Shown here piece after piece: positions 61,029 through 64,000 of a stretch of 64,000 nucleotides of DNA (positions are counted from its first letter, which is position 1; every line of letters starts with the position of its first letter). The position numbers and the translations under genes were made by a program. The stretch is from Actinomycetes bacterium. GTDB taxonomy: Bacteria > Actinomycetota > Acidimicrobiia > Acidimicrobiales > Palsa-688. The DNA lies in assembly GCA_021850325.1 (NCBI GenBank), contig JAJZMF010000024.1, positions 186,001 to 250,000 of the forward strand, in the 5' to 3' direction. The notes under the pieces are model-generated. The model saw only the letters and a program-made list of their open reading frames with translations, had not been told where the DNA came from and searched no databases.

Positions 61029-61053
61029 AAACCGTCGGCTCATCTGCTACGTA
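61029..61053 (+). promoter_or_regulatory. ECF-type autoregulatory promoter of the sigma gene
   Basis: AAACC (61029-61033), 16 bases, then CGTA (61050-61053), typical of ECF sigma -35/-10 elements. Transcription would start near 61060. Confidence 0.65.
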
Positions 61054-61109
61054 GGAAATGTGTGCCGGCTAGCACTGGTCTGCAGGAGGTCCGCCACGGT
61101 GAGAGCGGG

Positions 61110-61673
61110 GTGAGCGACGATGCGCTGCTGGCGGCCATGGCGCTCGGCGACGAGGATGCGGGGTTGGTGTTCGTACGCCGTCACCAGCGCCGCGTGTACG
61201 GGCTGGCGCTGAGCATGGTGCGGGACGCCGCACTGGCTGAGGACATCGCCCAGGAGGCTTTCCTGCGGGCCTGGCGCCACGCCGGGGCCTTCGACCGGAG
61301 AAGGGCTTCAGCCAGCACCTGGCTGCTGGCCATAACCAGGAACCTGGCTGTGGACGCCCTTCGGGTGCGCCGGCCGCTGGTGACCGACCCGGTGCAGCTG
61401 GCGCAGGCGGCCCTGGTGGACCCCGCCCGCCAGCCCGACGTGCAGGCCGAGGGAGCCGACACCCGGGCCCGTCTGGCCGGGGTGCTCGCCGGCCTGCCAC
61501 CCGAGCAGAGCAGGGCCGTCGTACTGGCCGTGGTCTACGGCTACACCGCCGAAGAGGTGGGCCGTGCCCAGGGGGTGCCGCTGGGCACGGCCAAGACGCG
61601 CATACGGCGGGGCCTGCAGAGGCTGAGGGAGGCCGCAGGGCCTTCCGGTACCGGAGCCGAGGTGGCGCGTTGA
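61110..61673 (+). CDS. ECF-family RNA polymerase sigma factor
   Basis: A 187-residue sigma-70 family protein with only regions 2 and 4. Region 2 includes YGLALSMVRDAALAEDIAQEAFLRAWRHAGAF, and region 4 has LPPEQSRAVVLAVVYGYTAEEVGRAQGVPLGTAKTRIRRGLQRLR. GTG 61110 is the best start by alignment, although the clear GCAGGAGG at 61082-61089 is about 20 bases away; the frame upstream is open. Its TGA overlaps the anti-sigma TTG. An ECF-type promoter lies upstream, implying autoregulation. Confidence 0.92.
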   Translation: MSDDALLAAMALGDEDAGLVFVRRHQRRVYGLALSMVRDAALAEDIAQEAFLRAWRHAGAFDRRRASASTWLLAITRNLAVDALRVRRPLVTDPVQLAQAALVDPARQPDVQAEGADTRARLAGVLAGLPPEQSRAVVLAVVYGYTAEEVGRAQGVPLGTAKTRIRRGLQRLREAAGPSGTGAEVAR

Positions 61674-62440
61674 GCGGGCCGGGACCGCTGTCCCCGGCGT
61701 GCAGCCAGGCGGACCCCTGGCTGGTGGAGCTGGCCCTCGGGCAACTGGCGGGCGAGGACCGCGAGGCGGTGCTCGGTCACGTCGAGGGCTGCGCCCGCTG
61801 CAGTGCCGAGGTCGAAGCGCTGGCCGGCGTAGCCGATGAGCTGCTGAGCCTGGCTCCCGAGGTGGAACCGCCGGCAGGCTTCGAAGGGCGTGTCGTGGGC
61901 CGGTTCGCGCCCCCTTCCTCACCCGCTCCGGTGGGCAAGAGCGGCGCGCTGGGCGTGCCCGGTCGGCCGGGCCGTCAGGGCCGGGGCGGGCGCCTGCGGC
62001 CCGCTCGTGTTGGCCCGGGCGCCGCCCGTGCCCGGGTGCTGGCCGCGGCAGCCGTCGTGGCACTGGTGGTCGGTGCCGGTGGTTACGCGGCCGGTGGAGG
62101 CTTCGCCGGCCGGCCCGCGCCACCCGCCCGGTCGGTGGCGCTCGGCCCGGCGTTGCAGGCGGCGTCGTTTGTGAGCCACGGGCAGGCGGTGGGCCGGGTG
62201 CTGGTCTACGCGGGCAACCCCACGTGGTTGTTCATGTGGGTGGACAACCGTTCCTGGCAGGGCGGCCTGCAATGCCAGGTGGTGCAGGAGGGGGGGCCGG
62301 TGCTGACCCTGGGCCGCTTCTGGCTCTCCGGGGGGCGGGGGGCGTGGGCGGCGAGCGTGGGCCAACCGGCCGGGCGCCTGGTCGAAGCCCGCCTGGTCGG
62401 GCCGGCGGGCAAGGTGGTGGCCGTAGCCAGGCTGGCCTGA
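61670..62440 (+). CDS. Zinc-finger anti-sigma factor (ZAS type), membrane-bound
   Basis: A 256-residue partner of the preceding sigma factor. The N-terminal ZAS motif is intact: His37, Cys41 and Cys44 in HVEGCARC. A disordered linker leads to one membrane helix (VLAAAAVVALVVGAGGYAAGG), and an outer domain of about 110 residues, rich in Trp and Gly (NPTWLFMWVDNRSWQGGLQC), could sense a signal outside the cell. TTG 61670 overlaps the sigma stop, so equal amounts should be made. Confidence 0.88.
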   Translation: MSGPGPLSPACSQADPWLVELALGQLAGEDREAVLGHVEGCARCSAEVEALAGVADELLSLAPEVEPPAGFEGRVVGRFAPPSSPAPVGKSGALGVPGRPGRQGRGGRLRPARVGPGAARARVLAAAAVVALVVGAGGYAAGGGFAGRPAPPARSVALGPALQAASFVSHGQAVGRVLVYAGNPTWLFMWVDNRSWQGGLQCQVVQEGGPVLTLGRFWLSGGRGAWAASVGQPAGRLVEARLVGPAGKVVAVARLA

Positions 62441-62456
62441 GCGGTCCGTCCCCCTG

Positions 62457-62491
62457 CTCGGGCCCTACCGGATGGTCGGAGGGCGCCCGAG
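62457..62491 (+). terminator. Hairpin between anti-sigma gene and alaS
   Basis: CTCGGGC (62457-62463) pairs with GCCCGAG (62485-62491), which directly abuts the alaS -10. It could end the sigma operon. Modest seven-base stem, no T-tract. Confidence 0.45.
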
Positions 62492-62497
62492 TAACGT
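62492..62497 (+). promoter_or_regulatory. Leaderless -10 element of alaS
   Basis: TAACGT, six bases before ATG 62504; no ribosome-binding site. Confidence 0.6.
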
Positions 62498-62503
62498 GGG
62501 GGT

Positions 62504-64000
62504 ATGGACGCTAACGGGCTTCGTCGCGCCTTCCTCGACTTCTTCGTGGAGCGCGGCCACACCGAGGTGCCCTCGGGCGGCCTTGTCCCTCACCACCCCC
62601 GAGCCCCGTTGTTCACCAATGCGGGGATGAACCAGTTCATCCCCTACTTCCTGGGTGAGGAGACCCCGCCCTACAAGCGCGCCACCAGCGTGCAGAAGTG
62701 CGTCCGGGTCCGGGGCAAGCACGACGACATAGAGCAGGTCGGGCGGACGACCAAGCACGCCACCTTCTTCGAGATGCTGGGCAACTTCAGCTTCGGTGAC
62801 TACTTCAAGGCCGAGGCCATCGCCTGGGCCTGGGAGCTCCTCACCGAGGTGCTGGGCCTCGAGGCGGACAGGCTCTGGGTGACGGTCCACACCGATGACG
62901 ACGAGGCGGCGGACCTGTGGGCGGACGCCATCGGCGTGCCCCGGGCGCGCATCCAGCGCACGGGCGAGGACAACTTCTGGGAGATGGGGGACACCGGCCC
63001 CTGCGGGCCGTGCAGCGAGCTCCACTACGACCGGGGCCCCGAGTGGGGGGCCGACGGCGGCCCGGTAGGGGGCGGCGAGGAGCGCTTCGTCGAGCTGTGG
63101 AACCTGGTGTTCCAGACCTACGACCGCCAGCCCGACGGAGAGCTGGTGCCGCTGCCCAAGCCGGGCATCGACACCGGAGCGGGCTTCGAACGCATGCTCG
63201 CCGTGCTCCAGGGCGTGCCCTCGGTTTGGGAGACCGACGTGCTGCGGGACCTCATCTCGCGGGCCGAGGCCTTGACCGGTCGGCGCTACGGCGAGGCGGC
63301 CGAGGCGGACGTGGCGCTGCGGGTACTGGCCGACCATGCCCGGACCATGTCCTTCATGATCTCAGACGGTGTGGTGCCCTCCAACGTGGACCGGGGCTAT
63401 GTGCTGCGGCGCATCATCCGTCGCGCCGTGCTCCGGGCCAACCTGCTCGGGACGGAGCGGGCGGTGTGCCCGGGCCTGGTCCAGGCAGTGGTCGAGGTCA
63501 TGGGCCCGGCCTACCCCGGCTTGGTGGCCAATGCGGACTTCGTCGCCACCGTGGCTGCCCGGGAGGAGGAGCGGTTCCTGGCCAACCTGCGCTCGGGGAT
63601 GTCACTGCTGGAGGGCGAGCTGACCGGGGGAGCGCTGATCGGAGGCGAGACTGCCTTCCGCCTCCACGACACCCACGGCTTCCCGATCGAGCTGACGAGG
63701 GAGATCGCCGCCGGTCGGGGGGCCTCCGTGGACGAGGAGGGCTTCACGCTCGCCATGGAGCGCCAGCGGGAGCAGTCGCGCGAGGGCGGGCGCGCCAAGG
63801 CTGAAGGGGCTGCAGCGGCCAACGGGGCCGACTACAGGGAGATCCTGGAGCAGTTCGGGCCCAGCGCGTTCAGTGGCTACGAGAAGCTCGATGACAACGG
63901 CAGGGTGCTGGCGGTGCTGGACGGGCCGGAGCCTGGGCAGGTCGAGGTGTTCCTGGACCGCACCCCCTTCTATGCCGAGGCGGGCGGGCAGGTGGGCGAC
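62504..64000 (+). CDS. alaS: Alanine-tRNA ligase (3' end cut by window edge)
   Basis: Class II synthetase charging tRNA-Ala; 499 codons of a protein usually near 880 are present. The catalytic core has the motif 1 region (RAFLDFFVERGHTEVPSGGL, FTNAGMNQFIPYFLG), motif 2 (RATSVQKCVRVRGKHDDIEQVGRTTKHATFFEMLGNFSFGDYFK) and motif 3 (KPGIDTGAGFERM). The editing domain begins just before the edge (FYAEAGGQVGD). The ATG at 62504 is six bases after TAACGT. The frame runs off the right end without a stop. Confidence 0.97.
   Translation, partial: MDANGLRRAFLDFFVERGHTEVPSGGLVPHHPRAPLFTNAGMNQFIPYFLGEETPPYKRATSVQKCVRVRGKHDDIEQVGRTTKHATFFEMLGNFSFGDYFKAEAIAWAWELLTEVLGLEADRLWVTVHTDDDEAADLWADAIGVPRARIQRTGEDNFWEMGDTGPCGPCSELHYDRGPEWGADGGPVGGGEERFVELWNLVFQTYDRQPDGELVPLPKPGIDTGAGFERMLAVLQGVPSVWETDVLRDLISRAEALTGRRYGEAAEADVALRVLADHARTMSFMISDGVVPSNVDRGYVLRRIIRRAVLRANLLGTERAVCPGLVQAVVEVMGPAYPGLVANADFVATVAAREEERFLANLRSGMSLLEGELTGGALIGGETAFRLHDTHGFPIELTREIAAGRGASVDEEGFTLAMERQREQSREGGRAKAEGAAAANGADYREILEQFGPSAFSGYEKLDDNGRVLAVLDGPEPGQVEVFLDRTPFYAEAGGQVGD

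Overview
This 64 kb window is a GC-rich bacterial chromosome segment made almost entirely of core genes, with no tRNA, rRNA, insertion sequence, prophage or CRISPR array that I can see. Gene order points to an actinobacterium. The blocks recA / miaB-miaA-dapF-hflX / lexA-LysM gene-nrdR, gcvH-garA-merR-DUF151-merR, pdxS-pdxT-yebC-ruvCAB and queA-tgt-yajC-secD-secF-apt-relA-rarA-alaS all have mycobacterial counterparts. A deep branch such as Acidimicrobiia is my guess, but I cannot prove it from the sequence.

Layout. 1-9955: recA (leftward, cut by the window edge), thpR, then miaB-miaA-dapF-hflX-dapC-dapD-dapE, joining tRNA modification to the succinylase branch of lysine/diaminopimelate synthesis. 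10023-16244: a PfkB sugar kinase, lexA, a divergent SOS-type LysM membrane protein, nrdR, an inositol-phosphatase-like gene, a LmbE-type deacetylase and dinB. 16282-23175: an orphan solute-binding protein, a GH5-like glycosidase, four small poorly known proteins, an HNH endonuclease and a lipoate-ligase-like gene. 23239-34970: pyruvate phosphate dikinase, an oxidoreductase, a phosphatidyltransferase, the gcvH/GarA-like/MerR/DUF151/MerR cluster, an alpha/beta hydrolase, a RodZ-tail-like membrane protein, a PlsY-like protein and DegV. 35032-44071: membrane proteins and two divergent GGDEF-EAL proteins, one with a LacI-type sugar-sensor domain, plus a catalytically dead M48 homologue. 44137-64000: vitamin B6 synthesis, yebC, Holliday-junction resolution, queuosine, Sec, apt, stringent response, rarA, an ECF sigma/anti-sigma pair with a divergent secreted protein, and alaS (cut by the right edge).

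Regulation can be read in several places. Five LexA-type boxes of the form RAAC-N4-GTTY lie before recA, between lexA and the LysM gene (three), and on the ruvC start codon. The recA and lexA promoters share one geometry, in which the box overlaps the -35 by two bases. Seventeen start codons have a TANNNT hexamer 6-9 bases upstream, which suggests widespread leaderless transcription. A perfect TGACA-N4-TGTCA palindrome occurs exactly twice in the parts I scanned, next to the sugar kinase and upstream of the glycosidase. An ECF-type AAWCC-N16-CGTA promoter appears in both directions between the sigma factor and the divergent secreted protein.

No wholly novel multi-gene system stands out. The most promising leads are the two-site sugar operator, the LacI-sensor c-di-GMP enzyme, the ECF-driven pair, the serine-for-cysteine DapF and the zinc-ribbon GarA variant. 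Promoter, operator and terminator calls were made by eye.
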